In this document: positions 26,775 through 39,692 of the stretch, piece by piece
How positions within the stretch are numbered: the first letter of the stretch is position 1
Layout of the letters: every line of letters starts with the position of its first letter
Source of the DNA: Anisakis pegreffii
Taxonomy: Eukaryota; Nematoda; Chromadorea; Rhabditida; Anisakidae
DNA length: 64,000 nucleotides
Assembly: GCA_035041965.1 (NCBI GenBank)
Contig: JAPYMA010000766.1
Location: 62,001 to 126,000 of the forward strand
Direction of reading: 5' to 3'
Program-made: the position numbers and the translations under genes
Notes under the pieces: generated by a model
Told to the model about the DNA's origin: nothing
The model's database searches: none
Seen by the model: the letters and a program-made list of their open reading frames with translations, nothing else

Positions 26775-28593
26775 AGAAGTGATTGTTGCAGGGGAAATTA
26801 CGTTCTCTCGTAGCAAATTTGGGGATCTCGGAAGAATGAGGAAACTCATAATTCTTCCGAAAGACAGTGCTTTCAGAATGTCTGTTCAATGACGAAAAAA
26901 ATGTTTCATTTGATAGTAACGACAGACTTCGCTGTTTTTTTAGAGCAGACTTATTAATTAGTGGATGAATTTGTGGATTTTTTGGTGGTTCTTTACTAAG
27001 AAGTGACAGATTATCAGAGGGTAGGGTTTGGAGAAGGATGAGGAGGGAGAGTTAATCAGCGAGAGGTCGTGTTAAAATGTCTTTTTCATTCGTTGAAAAC
27101 CCACTGTATATGTAACGATTGACCTTTAACTGTATTATTGATTGTTCGAAATACATTCCTTCCGCATCTTTGGATTTTACATTGCAATAATTCATTTCAC
27201 ATCACTTCGCTCAAGCCATATACCTTAGGAGAGCTGATTTGTGACGTCGGTGGCTGTCAAATGCCTAATATTTACAATTGCACACATCTTATACGAAGAA
27301 GCACTCAACTCAAAAAGAAACGATTGATATATATGCGTTATACTTGCCTACGTATTAAGATAAATGGAGACTTTCGATGACCCGTCCCCGATCCCCCGTC
27401 CTTGACTTTTTTCGAGCCGATTTCATTTTCGGGGTCCTCGTTTTTCCATCCCACAATGGAGATAAAACATTTCGCACATGATGTTATGCGCAAGAATTGT
27501 CTGCATGTTTTGTTGTAATGAATTGCACATAGCAGTTCACGAACACCATCTCAAGGTATTGCAATATCGCATAAATATACTTCAATTACTCGGATAAGCA
27601 CAATATTACAACAGCTCTTAATGAAATACATCGCACGAGATAATTCAGTACAGTAGAAATGCGGCACTGGAAATTCCTTTTGTCATGATTATTTTTAGAA
27701 TTTTATAAATTCAGAACTCCGTCCGGTTTATTGCGATTGGTATTCATTTCAATCATGTGACATTCATGACTCCGAGTTGACCCACTTTTGCATCCTGATC
27801 CTGAAAATTGAAGAAGAGTATTGACTCTGCCTTCACTGAACGTGGTTTGAGCAATCGAGGTGGAAAATTCTACAGTTTCACTAATACATATTGCAATTAT
27901 ATTTGAGAATAACATAGTATGATCGGAATAATATATATTTCTGATTTTACATTAATCATTCTCAAAAAGATAGGAAACTTGCAAAAAGATATGAAACTTG
28001 GTATGAAACTTGCAAATTCACAAACTCACAGTGCACTATTCGTAACGGCGCATTAACTCAACGTCATCATTAATGAATGCGACAGTTGTATGAATGTGTT
28101 CATAAAACTATCGATTCGTTCATCGATATGATTATGATTTTTATTATTGCAGGTGGCTTTGTCAATACTAACATGTGAGTGCTAAATCAATTGATTCCGT
28201 TTGAAAAACAAATCACTAATCGTGCCCATTGAGAGCGGAATGCAAATTTCGATGTGCCGTCATGAGACGATTGGTGGAATGCAGCAGGGATCCAATCACA
28301 GATTGCCTCGCTTACAAAGCACACCTCTTTCAAATCCTTAATAAGCTTACCTTTGGCGGCACATTCATGATCCATTATTGTACGTTCACATACTCAGTCT
28401 GTTCGTTTCTCACTCCTACTACAATCGCTAATCGTTTGTATAGGCAGCTGTCAAGCCCCTATAAATCATCTACTGTCAGCTACCTTTTTCGTAAACATAC
28501 CAGATCGGATCTCGCATCCGCTGGAAAAATTTCATCACTCTTCTGATTCCCTTCGAAGATTTCAACCTGGATAAACGACAACGTTGACTGAAT
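26775..28593. other. Intergenic interval between the Reeler/ShKT gene and calreticulin
   Basis: No exon chain is recognised. A short hairpin (11-base arms beginning TCGGAAGAAT) lies at 26828-26860, and a C-rich patch at about 27380-27415. ORFs of 60-105 codons at 28187-28546 on both strands have no motif and no splice support. The last few hundred bases must contain the calreticulin promoter and 5' UTR; I did not find a full ER-stress element (CCAAT-N9-CCACG). Confidence 0.6.
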
Positions 28594-31500
28594 ATGATCA
28601 GAGTATTTTCTGCTTTTTTATTGGCCACTCTGGTGGTATTCACTGTGGGTGAGGTTTTCTTTGAGGAAGAATTCAAAGGTAAATTCTTTTCGAAGTCATC
28701 GACTGATATTTGATTTATGCTTCAAATATTCAACTGCTCGGCGTTATATGAATTAATTATAACTTCTCTCTTTCATCTATACTTCTCCCGTTCGTTTTCA
28801 GTTCAGATAACCTCACAACGATTGCATCCCCAATTCTACAGTATCCCTCCATCTTGGAGTCTAAGATCTACAGTACCCCTACATCTTGAAGAAATTAGCT
28901 AAATTCTGATTGGCTGAAAAGGAAACAGAGCGTGTGATGTGAGGAGCGGTTGAGCGCAATGTGCTACTCTAGTTGGGTGATAAGTTGCCAACTTCTGGTT
29001 GAGTTTCCGATTGCCTCTCCTAGCCAGCATCTAAAAACGAAAACCTTTTTCGATTTGCGCATCGTTGACAGGTTTCAACTGATGTTATTGCGTCTAGAAG
29101 GGGAACTGGTCATTCAACGAATTTCTTCAATCGCCGATTCCTTACGGCACAGTCGGTTAGAGCACGATTCGTTAGTTTGATTGGTTTGCTGAGGATGTTG
29201 TGAAACGACGAAACACACTTCTAGCGGATGTTCATTTCAAATATTTAGTGCGTTCAACTTCAGCAGATTTGCTCAAATGATTTGCAGATGGAAAATGGGA
29301 GGAACGTTGGGTTCAATCGAAACACAAGGACGACTATGGTACTTTTAAGTTGGCCGTTGGTAAAGATTTTGATGACGAGAAACGTGACCAAGGTATCCAG
29401 ACATCTAAGGTAGTCCTTGTGTTACTATCGGTTTCATGACCAGTCGTTTTATTCTCGACTGATGTTGCCATCTTGAGATTGTGTTGTTCTGTTGAGTGCG
29501 TCGTAATTTAATTTATGGTTTTTGTCGTCAGTTCATCTCATCCAAAAATGCGGCAGTATGAAAATACCGTTTCTGGGCCAGCCTCCCTCTCCCGGAAGCA
29601 AGACTTGCCAGATCTGGCCAAAGATTTCTCAGGTTCGCTCGGTAAATCTTGGTCTGCTGCGATGATCCCGAGCAAGTCCACAGATCCATCGTATACTTTG
29701 ATTCACTACTTTTGTGATTTTACAGAATGCAAGTTTCTATGCATTGTCTGCGAAATTTGCCAAGAAATTCTCGAATCGAGACAAGAAGATCATAATTCAG
29801 TACAGCGTAAAGCATGACCAAGATATCGACTGTGGTGGTGGATACATAAAGGTTAGCATGGACCAAAATTTTGTCACCCGAACCGATCATTTTCTCAAAA
29901 TTATCTGATCATTTCCACCCTAAATAAAATGACATTCACATCGTGCATAAGTAATGAGTTGTGCATTGTTATCAATTTCACTGTTGTGAGCCATTACATG
30001 ATCCGTGCTTGAAACTGCTTTCGTGACAGAAACTATTCTACCGCAGAAGAACAAAACACTGCTATGAAGTTGAATGATGCTGGTGTCGGATTCGAATTGT
30101 TTGTGAAAGGAACGATTTGATGTTATTCACCTCATTGTAGATTCTACCCTCCACGGTTGATCTTGAAGACTATCATGATCAGTCTCCATATAACATAATG
30201 TTTGGTCCGGATAAGTGCGGTTTCGAAGGCCGTGTCCACGTGATCTTCACCTATAAGGGCCTACAACTTCTCATTAAGGAAACAATTCCAATGCCGGTAT
30301 GTGTTACACTTAATTCATTCAATGCTATAATCCCTCAGTATTTCATTACTGATATTTGATCAAGTCAGTACTATAACATAACAATGTTATGGGCAGATAT
30401 TGATGTTATCATCAAGTCTCTGTAGACAAAAGCAATTCTGTGTTTGTCTGAATTATTTACACCGATTGTCTGCTTTCGAATTTGCGTTTGCCGTTGTTGC
30501 ACCCCGTAATTTTGAGATTAAAAATAGCGATAACAACGATATTTAGAATGATATGAGTGGTAATTGCGACGCATTGATTTGAATAAAGCTCTTAAGAGAT
30601 CTATCTTGTTGGCTGAACAAGCTAGCAGATTATCGGTCGTTCTCTACAAATTAACGAGCAAACACAAATTTCGAACCACGTCGCAAATAATTGTGAAAAA
30701 TTCAGCACGATGAACTAACGCATTTGTACACACTGATTCTGAATCCAGACAAAAGCTATGAAGTACTGATTGATGGCAAGAAAGAGCGAGAAGGTAAACT
30801 GGTTGAAGACTGGGACTTTCTGCCGCCCAAGAAAATTGAGGTTAGACTGCACCGAGTCGTTTTTAAATCATCATTTTTTGTTTTTTTCGATCGGCATAAA
30901 TTGTTTACGATGCAGTGATAATAATAACAGGGATGGTGAGATCATGCTTTAAAGTGTTACTGGTGAATAAATAAGCCGTCAGAAGTTGTCTGTCAACTAT
31001 CGAATATTATCCCAAGTTTAAGCAAAAGCAATGTTGTTTGGTGGTTTTCAAAATACTTTAGTGTGAAAGTTTTGAATAGGCAAGCAGCTCATTAACCTGA
31101 TGTATGTATTTGGAGATTGTTGGTACTGAATTCCAAAAAGCATCATCCCACATAGTTGTTGGAATGTATGGCATTGCATTCATTTTTGATTTATGCATGT
31201 TTAGGATCCTAAAGCGAGCAAACCAGAAGACTGGGATGATCGGGAATACATTGATGATCCGAATGACAGCAAACCGGCCGACTGGGATAAGCCAGAGTAT
31301 ATCAAGGATGCGGACGCCAAGAAACCGGAAGACTGGGATGACGATATGGATGGTGAGTGGGAGCCACCACTGATCGAGAATCCAGAATTCAAAGGCGAAT
31401 GGCTACCAAGAACAATCCGGAACCCTGATTACAAGGTAGAGCTTTAGTTGAGTAAAGAATATCCTCATTCTTAGCTGATGACCTTGGTCAATCTTGGTGA

Positions 31501-32858
31501 TCGTATTGGGTTTCTAATTTGCGTCAGTGTTCATTGGCTGATCTGATGTGAAAATCTGATATTCGTCATTCGCGCACCCCACTACTTCAAAATGAGCTCG
31601 TAAAGTTCTGGGGTTTATGAGTGATGATTTGCCGTAGTGCATGACCTGTTGTATTTGGTGATTGTGTGGGTTGATAGGTTTCCTTAGTCGAATGTTTTGT
31701 ATTAATGAATTTGTATTAACATGAATAGGTAATTAGATATAAGCTAGATTCACATTATATCATTCGATTTCGTGCAGAACTTTCTCATTCGCGGGCAAAG
31801 TTCTACTCGGAATCAAATGGTGTGCCAGTATTTGTGAGATACCATCAAACAATGTGTCGGTAATGAATGACAGCACCAACAACACTTATTTTTATTCGAA
31901 CAAGTTAATGATCGAACCAGATTTCAAGAAAATTATTCGAAAAGATTTACAAAACTGTATTTGAGTGCTCCTATCGGATGCTCTCATCAAAAATACAGTG
32001 ATCATCTTTTAATACGTGAGATGGATATTTGTGCGAGTATATTTTGTTGTGAATCTTTAGGGACCATGGCTGCATCCGATGATAGATAATCCTGATTTCA
32101 AAGAAGATCCAGAAATCGGTATATATGATGATTGGGGTGCGATCGGTTTTGATCTGTGGCAAGTGAAAGCAGGAACGATCTTCGATAATATTGTTATCAC
32201 GGACGATTATTCAACAGCGAAGGTTTGTTTCTTTGGGCGCATCAATTCTCCGCTGCGCATTTTTTTTCGAATTGCACATTCGTTGAAAGCGAACATTTTT
32301 ATGTTGTATCAATGTAATTGATGTACGATGAGGAATTGTTCTCATTGTTATCATTGTTGCTTTTGCTATGAATAGTACATTTGTTTGTAACAATATGAGT
32401 TATTTTTAGACATTTGCTGCACTAACATTCGATGAGTTAATGATCACTGAACGATACAAGAAAAAGGAACGATTAGCGAAAATGAAAAAAGAAAATGAAG
32501 AATTAGCAAAGAAAAATCAAGAAGAGTTTGAAAGGGAAACGAAAGATGAGAGTGGAGAAGAGGAGATCGTTGATGGTGATGAGGGTAAGGAGAAGAAGGA
32601 AAAAGATGAGACTGTTGATGGTGGTGAGGGTAAGGAGGAGAAGGAGAAGGAGGAAAAGGAAACGAAGGTGTGTTATGAATTTGATCGGAACTTTATCAAT
32701 TAGAAGGATTCTGTCTTTGAAATGTGACTGTGACTGCATTAAATGCGTTTTATCGGCTGCATATACAATTCATATTTTTGAAATTCCACATGTAAACAAT
32801 GTGGATATTATAAAAAGTTGCCGTGACGAAAACGGTTTGATTTCAGGATGAATTGTAA
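28594..32858 (+). CDS. crt-1: Calreticulin, ER lectin chaperone
   Basis: A Ca2+-binding chaperone of the ER lumen that folds monoglucosylated glycoproteins. The nine exons are 28594-28678, 29288-29409, 29726-29851, 30141-30296, 30706-30840, 31205-31435, 32061-32222, 32410-32667 and 32847-32858, giving 428 aa with all phases agreeing. Residues 1-19 are a signal peptide. The N-domain carries both family signatures, KHDQDIDCGGGYIKIL and IMFGPDKCG, whose cysteines form the conserved disulfide. The P-domain (about 209-290) has three KPEDWD-type and three GEW/GPW-type repeats, which is the calreticulin number rather than calnexin's four. C-domain: FDLWQVKAGTIFDN, then a Lys/Glu-rich tail. There is no transmembrane segment, which also excludes calnexin. 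The last exon encodes only DEL and a stop, so KDEL is assembled across the final splice junction. The third cysteine of many calreticulins (RCKD) is PMPHD here. Confidence 0.97.
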
Positions 32859-34213
32859 AATGTGGAGTGGAACCGAGATGTGCAGTGGAATGGAAGCGGC
32901 TCAACGCCGTCGCATTCATCGTTTCACAGTCTCATCTTTGATTTGATATGAACGAATCTATTCGTTTCTCGTTGTAGGAAAGAAGTGCCATCAAAAAATT
33001 TTATGTTGTTCACTTTAACATTTATTTTTGCGAGAGTATATTTGTGAAATGTTCTAATTGAACACTATCTGTGCTGTGTCTGGAAAATGACCTCCATTTA
33101 TGTTGTTGATTTAATGAATTTGAATAATAATTTGAATTGTTAATTTGAAGTGATAACGTATTTGTCTTTTGTTCATTCATTTGCTGTGTGATTTGTTTAT
33201 TCGAACTCATATTTATCCACCCTGAGATACTATTACTTATAATTTGGTGTTAGTCTTTGGTACCACTGTTGTATATGTAAAATATTATGATTCTTACATA
33301 TCATTAGTTGATATTTTTCTCGGATATCATTAATTGAATTTATGATTCTAAGAAAATCCAACGCTGATGCCTTAGTACTAAAATAGTATGAAGATCTAAT
33401 ATCATTTGTTAATTAATTGCTTTCGAACCGTTAAACTTTGTTGAAATTGAGGTAATCTGATTATATTTGTCTCTGCATTGTTGTTGAATTAAGTTTTTAG
33501 TTGATTGCATTATGACTGTGATGATTCTGTCGTTTCTTGTCATCTTGTTGTGCAATTGAAGAATTCCTTTGCAATATTTTTCCTTAATCCTCAAATGCAT
33601 AAAAATAATTAATCCATTGAATTGTTGACATCTTCAGAGTTTCAGTACACTCGTAGCCAAACGGCCGAGATGTCGTTTACAACTGAGTAGTTGGTTATTA
33701 CCGCAAATCGCATCTCAATCGAAATACTTGATATTTTGAGGGGAAAGTCGCAACGAGGCTTTCAAAACTATCGTTATTCACTGTATTCATTGTCATTCCA
33801 TTGTTGTTGTGAATCGTTCTGATCGAGCAAATTTGAAATTAAACCTGTTCGATAGTTTCTCCTTCTTTCTTATGGTTCGACAACCATTCCTTCAAATACC
33901 AAGATTATTTTCGTACTACCCGAATAACACTTGTTCTCTCCCTAACGACTGTTTTTCTGGTAAAATTATCGCAGCTGTCCTGTTAGATCAGTGGTTGACA
34001 TTTTAAATGAATTGAACTTTCACTTATGTTGATCAACATTCAAGTCAGTTTTATTAATTCTGATAGGTAATATTGAACGAGCAGACGAATATTTCGTACT
34101 ATGTGAATACTTTTTGAATATTTTTGGATTCGCCCACGGTTTCGTCGGTCTGTTTTTGGACTGAAAATAGAGAGTGCCAGCAGAGGACAGCAGATTCGAT
34201 TCTCTGTGAAAAT
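32859..34213. other. Intergenic interval between calreticulin and the CCDC97 homologue
   Basis: This AT-rich sequence of about 1.35 kb presumably holds the calreticulin 3' UTR and the downstream promoter. I see no exon with family similarity, repeat array or RNA gene. The spacing is too wide to suggest a typical nematode operon. Confidence 0.6.
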
Positions 34214-36684
34214 ATGAATCTGTCAGATCAGTTTACAGACTGTGAGTTTTCTCGTCATTTCATCTGATCAATGAATGCTACCTTCATTCTCGTAGATTAC
34301 TGTAATTGTCGCTAGCACAGTGTAGGAAAAACTTCCCAAATTCTTATTTTTTAAATTGATGGAATCCGATTGCACTTCAAATAGCCATCGATTCTAGGTT
34401 TTCACCCATCGATAAGTTCCTCAATGAGTATTTTTCATAAAGCAAAGTGAAATTCTTCAAAGAGTATAAATCAGTTGAGTGGGTATTCAGTTTTTATCGT
34501 TTTCAGTGAGTTTAGCGACAGGTGCAGACGCTATGATCGAAAGGATTATGTCGAATGAGGATGTCTTCTATCGTTTGCAGCAGCGTGGTGCTCCAGATTT
34601 AACCGATGATGAAAAGAGGTACAAGTCTCACGCTGGTTCAGCTAGCGATCTTTCATGTGATAGCCGAAAACAATCGAGTTGTTACTCATTGTCAGATATT
34701 GTTGCATTTATGGTATCTTGTGGAAGTATTCCTAATTCACGGAATGCATCCGAATTCAAAACATTTGAGTGGATATTTTTCAATCTGAATGACGATCTTC
34801 AAAGAATACAACGACCATCGCAATTTCAGAACAATATTGAGCGATTTATTCAAAACACAGCCATGCGTATTCATCAGTCGATACTGTCACTATATGATAC
34901 CGTCGGACTGCGATTGTTTCAATCTGAATGATTACGAGATTGCGTTCTATTCGAAGCTAATAAATGACAAGTGCGAAACTGAAATTCAACAGTCTTCGAA
35001 AAAGGTTCACACAGAATTTGACGTGTCATGTTGAAGAATTTCTGTTATTTAAGCATCAGTCCGATGATTAAATTGTTTGTGGTGAATGTACTTTATGTTG
35101 TACTAATTTTTGTGTACTTTTATGCATCATAAAGACGTTTCATTGTAAGGATACGGTTGTTCGAAATCGAAGGTATGCAGAAATGGAACGACTGAAACGA
35201 GAGAGTGACTACTTTTCGAATGCGAAAATGCGAGAGCGAGAACCGTTGTTATTCGATAAAATGGTCGGGCAGTATCTTCCCGAGGAAGGTTTGCTTCACT
35301 TCAGAGAAACATATGACCAAATAGAAAGAAAGCGCATTGTTTCATATTTTATGTGATCAAATCGCAACTACTAAAAATTCTTGGGACGATTCTTTCAAGT
35401 ATTTTCTTTTCAGAGCAAATTTATTTGAGGCCCTCAGTTGAAAATGATTCACTTTCGGGTGTTTTTATGCAGTTCGAAGACTCGCAAATTATCTCGGATC
35501 GACGGAAAGCGCAATTGCAACGATGGAACGAGGTTTTTGAGGTAGTTTCTTTCAGTTTTAACATCCAGAAATACTGGTGTTGTTGTTCTGAGCGCTCTGA
35601 TTTGGTAATGAATACATTTCCACAGTAAAGGGTTATATTTGTGTTTTACAATAGGAATGTAGGATTTAATAATTGAATCACTAAAATGGTAATTGCAAGA
35701 TTTGAAGTCGAATTTTGATGAGGTGAAGATTTCAAGGTGATATATTCAGAATGAAGAATTCGTCGACTAACGGGCGCATTTTAATAGTGATGATGATTCA
35801 AATGGAACTTCTTAGTTTTCTAGTTTTCGAGTAGACATCTGACTGTTTTGTGCCCATAAGATGAGATGGAAAATTGATTTAAAAAAATTGGCGTGATGAT
35901 GGAAAAAATTGATGCAAAATGGAAAATAAGATGCAAAATTCTCACCTGATGCATTGTTTATTCTCAATTCGGCAGCGGTAATGAAAAAGATTGTTTTATA
36001 GCGATCATATGAAGACGTTGGAGAAGAGAGCCGAAGGACTGACGGTGCTTGTGGCCATTTGGCAATGCACGCAGCCATTCGTGAATGCAACCTGGAGGAA
36101 TGTTCCGATGACGAGAAGTGCTCCGAGCATGAGATGAGTGACGATGAACTGCTGGAAGGAGAGATGCATAAATTGCGAGTTGAGAAAAAACAATCCCAAA
36201 ATGAAATCAAAAAAGGTGAAACAGTCGACGAAAACCATTTGCATGTCGAGCAGAACATGGAAGAGTGTTCGATGTCATCCGAGGATGAAAACGGTAGGGA
36301 TGTAGAGCAGATGAGAATGGATTTCGTGGATCATATGGAGCAGCGATTTCTGAGAGGTGAGCGAGAGAGCTGTTCTTGTGCGGATTACCCTCAGAAACAC
36401 ATTGTGAGTGTGGGTTACCAGAATGAATAGTTGCGCTAGTTCCTATTGTGAAAGTACCTAGGTTGTTACCTGGACTCGTAATCGGTGTCACTGTTGAACT
36501 GTGAAATATTGTGAAAGTGAAAACTTGAGAAAATAGTTCTTGTTTATACCACGAAAAAATTTTAATTTCAGGAGATGATAAAGAGTTTTTCGACTATAAA
36601 CTGATCGATGAAGAGCCGTATTCGAAGGAAATGCAAAAGATGCACGATCGGGATGTGGAAGATGCGTATTTCGATGATGATTGA
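34214..36684 (+). CDS. CCDC97 homologue (coiled-coil domain-containing protein 97)
   Basis: A conserved nuclear protein family, reported in association with the SF3B/U2 snRNP part of the spliceosome; its exact role is unsettled. The seven exons are 34214-34241, 34507-34618, 34830-35004, 35150-35288, 35414-35541, 36002-36356 and 36572-36684. All phases agree and give about 349 aa, close to the human protein. Family landmarks in order are RLQQRGAPDLTDDEKR, ILSDLFKTQPCVFISRY with DYEIAFYSKLI, NRRYAEMERLKRESDYFS followed by MREREPLLFDKMVGQYLP, an acidic linker (SDDEKCSEHEMSDDELLEGE), MRMDFVDHMEQRFLRG, and the C-terminal acidic end DVEDAYFDDD. Exon 1 is short and chosen because MNLSDQFTD is followed by an ideal donor in the required phase. 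The exon 4 acceptor (CATTGTAAG) is atypical. Confidence 0.88.
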
Positions 36685-39600
36685 TGAGCGGATTATACGA
36701 TTGACCCAAATGGGCTGAATTATTGTCCAATTGTCAAATGATACTTAGAGTTATTTGATTGCAATACGATTTGTGTTGCAGCATTTGTATTGAAATAAGA
36801 GTGATCGATCCGGCTGAATAACTGTTCGGAGAAGATGACTGCAGATCTTTTTATGCTTATAATATGTGGCATTTGTGTATGCTGTTGGATCTCTTTTCAT
36901 AACTTTGTGTTGTGTACATATTGAATGTGAAGAACGAACATCCTGAAATCTGTTCTGTTCTGATTACCTCATTAATGGAATTTATTAAATGGTTTAACTT
37001 CAACTCGAACATGTCCTTTGAATGGGATGGTAATAAAGTAATATCACATTTAAATGTTAGATGTCGATCTCAACTGTCATAGAGGGTTTTCATTTGCGGA
37101 ATGCATTATTTATGAGGATGTTGTGTGACGAAGATGAGAATTTTCGAGAATTATTGTGGCGCAGAAGAAATTTAGTCATTTCCTCGTAAATGGCACAACA
37201 CAGGGATGGTGGTGAGGCAGGGTTTTGGCGAAGTGTCCAGTTATGTTTGTGCACCCGTTTAGCACTCTCCGAACAAGGTGTGAACTTGTAGCATGTGTAA
37301 TGGCACACCAGACTTCGAGTGTGGATTCAGCTATGCTGCCGGATTCTTGTATAAACTTGCATGTGGCTCGGTTATATCTGAGTGCACATCTTTTCGAGAG
37401 CAGTGGTTCGTTGACTGTGTTCTGTTGTGGAGAAAAGAACAGAGCATTCCTGTTCCATCCGTCTCATGATTGTCGTTTCCCTTACCTAACCCACTTCCGG
37501 ATACAGAACTGTGAGGTGGTCAGGCTTGGCTAATCCCATATATGTTGTTTTTTTCATAACCTCGGCAGTATTGACTGACTGTTTTTGTCATGACCTCAGT
37601 AAACATTTGTGATTTATTCGTGTATTTTCTCATCTTTCTCATCCCTATTAGTCATAGGAGTTTTTTCTCATTGAACAACAGTTTTCATTCGTTTGCATGA
37701 TTCAATTTTCGTTAATTTTAATACGATTTTAATTTGAATCCTCTTTCGCATTTACCGTGCCGATCAGTTCAAGTTTTGCCATCTTTTATTTCCTTCAGTT
37801 GTGACATTGCTGTGTGTTCAGTATGGCTATTTGCATTCGGCCAGATGATTGATTTACAGTTGTCTGCTGTGTTAACAAATGTGCAGACGTTTTTGTCTGT
37901 ACATATAGCACAGCACCTTTTATTCCTCATTGAATAACTTCGTGACAGTGAGTCGAATGATTCACTTGTTCCGAGGGATTTACCTGTAATGTTTTAGATC
38001 GTTTGGTTTTGCATTGAAGAAAGAACCCGTTTGCTTTATGCAAGCATGTGATATTACTGTATAGTTTTACGGGGTTCCACCGTTTTTTACATTTTTGAGC
38101 GCATTGTCAGTCGAAGTCTGCTGCTGTCGTTTAGTCTCAGAATGCCACGATGTAACCAAATCGTCATCTGTATCAACGCAACATCCAGTGTAATCGATTC
38201 TTGATCGTTTCCAGCGAAACCTCTGTTTGTACTTCATCTGTTTTATACCGACAAAGGGAAGCGATTTGAGAGTTATTGAATCCGTATGCATAATTTGAGC
38301 AACCCTTCTCAAAAGAGATAGATATGCTTGCCATTTCTTCATGTTCTCAAGCCAGACTTTCAAATTTTATCGCCGGCACTAAGTAAATGAGTACGAAAAA
38401 TCAGTGATTAGCGGTACACAAAAAAGAGGCCATCCACCATGCATTACCCATCGATTCGCCATCCTCCTCTCTACATGTGATGATATACTATTGTATATTC
38501 CTTAAAATTGCTACGTTCGCTATACACACGAATAAATAAAACCATCAAATATACACACGCCAATGCAGCAAATACGTAAATAAAACACAATCACCACCGA
38601 CAAGCAAACGCTGGCTGGGGCTGTACCACCAGCACACAACACTCATGGTCATATAGCGATGATTCGGTGGGTCGTTCGGTCGCTCCGCTGTAACGTATGA
38701 AATGAAACGAAATGAAATATATTGAAGTAGTAGTGAATTTGAAGTAGAGAAGAGGAAAGCGAAGACAGCAGCAGCAGCAGCATATAAGCAGCGCAAGCAA
38801 GCAGCAAGCACTCGTAAGAGTGACTGAATGAACAGAAATTGTGAGTGATGTTGTTGCTGAAATGGAACGACGGACGACTACATGAATGAATGAATTAGGA
38901 ATGGAATGAGTGAAGAACGATCAGATCGAATCGAATTATCGAAATGAATTAATTGCATTGGTGTTCGTGAGAAAACGCTCATAGTGGCTGAACTGTTGTT
39001 GTGAAAGTGTTGCTGTTGTATTTTATTTGATTGTGTTGTTTGTATAGGATAGGCTTGAATACTTGGTTGTGCTTGCTTCGATTCGCGTAATTGTCCTTTA
39101 TGCATTTTGCTAGTAAATCTCGGTTTTGTCGTATTTCCAAAACAATCATCTCATATGCGGCGCGGCGTTCCTTCGTATGTGATCACGTAGCCGTTTGGAA
39201 TGTTCTGATTGGATGATTCGTTCGATTGTTTATACATAATTCTTATGTTAGTGCTGGTACTAAAAGTTATAAGTTGTTTGCATACGTAACCTAGAGTAGT
39301 TTCTTGTCGTGGTCGTGTTCAAAACGATGAGTTTGAGAAGGTTGTGAGTACAACGTTAGAAATGCAGTAATAATAAATACACAAACACCTCACGTAGTGC
39401 TCATTGACTGGATGCAAGCAAGCTGGCTAGCATTGGATAGACAATGTGAACTAGCAGCAGCAATAGCACCAGCTCATCATCGTTGCATATAATTGTAGCA
39501 GGCAGCTTCGTGACTGTGGTGAGAAGGAGTTGTTTGAACGCAGCAATAAGCCGCATATCGAACGCATCAGCAACAAGAACGATCTCATATATCACACCAT

Positions 39601-39692
39601 CGAATCCAATCATTCCGTACGACTCGGATCGATCAGATCACTTCACTAGAGAGAGAAGAAGATCGATCACTTGGTTGCTGCTGGTGCTGGCG
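36685..39692. other. Intergenic interval before the GYF gene
   Basis: Contains the 3' UTR of the CCDC97 homologue and then about 2.5 kb without a convincing gene. ORFs of about 100 codons at 37225-37533 (plus) and 38363-38067 (minus) have no recognisable domain and no acceptor or donor support; the minus one has a basic stretch, KYKQRFRWKRSR. A CAG run sits at about 38769-38783. The stretch from 39483 is open in frame with the GYF start codon, so the true start of that gene could lie further upstream. Confidence 0.55.
37032..37037 (+). promoter_or_regulatory. Candidate polyadenylation signal AATAAA of the CCDC97 homologue
   Basis: A canonical hexamer about 350 bases after the stop at 36684. 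Assigned by position only. Confidence 0.45.

Noticed and set aside
32503..32739. Minus-strand Leu-rich ORF
   Set aside because: Antisense of the Lys/Glu-rich calreticulin tail.
28594..32858. Calnexin rather than calreticulin
   Set aside because: The P-domain has three repeat pairs, not four, there is no transmembrane segment, and the protein ends in KDEL.
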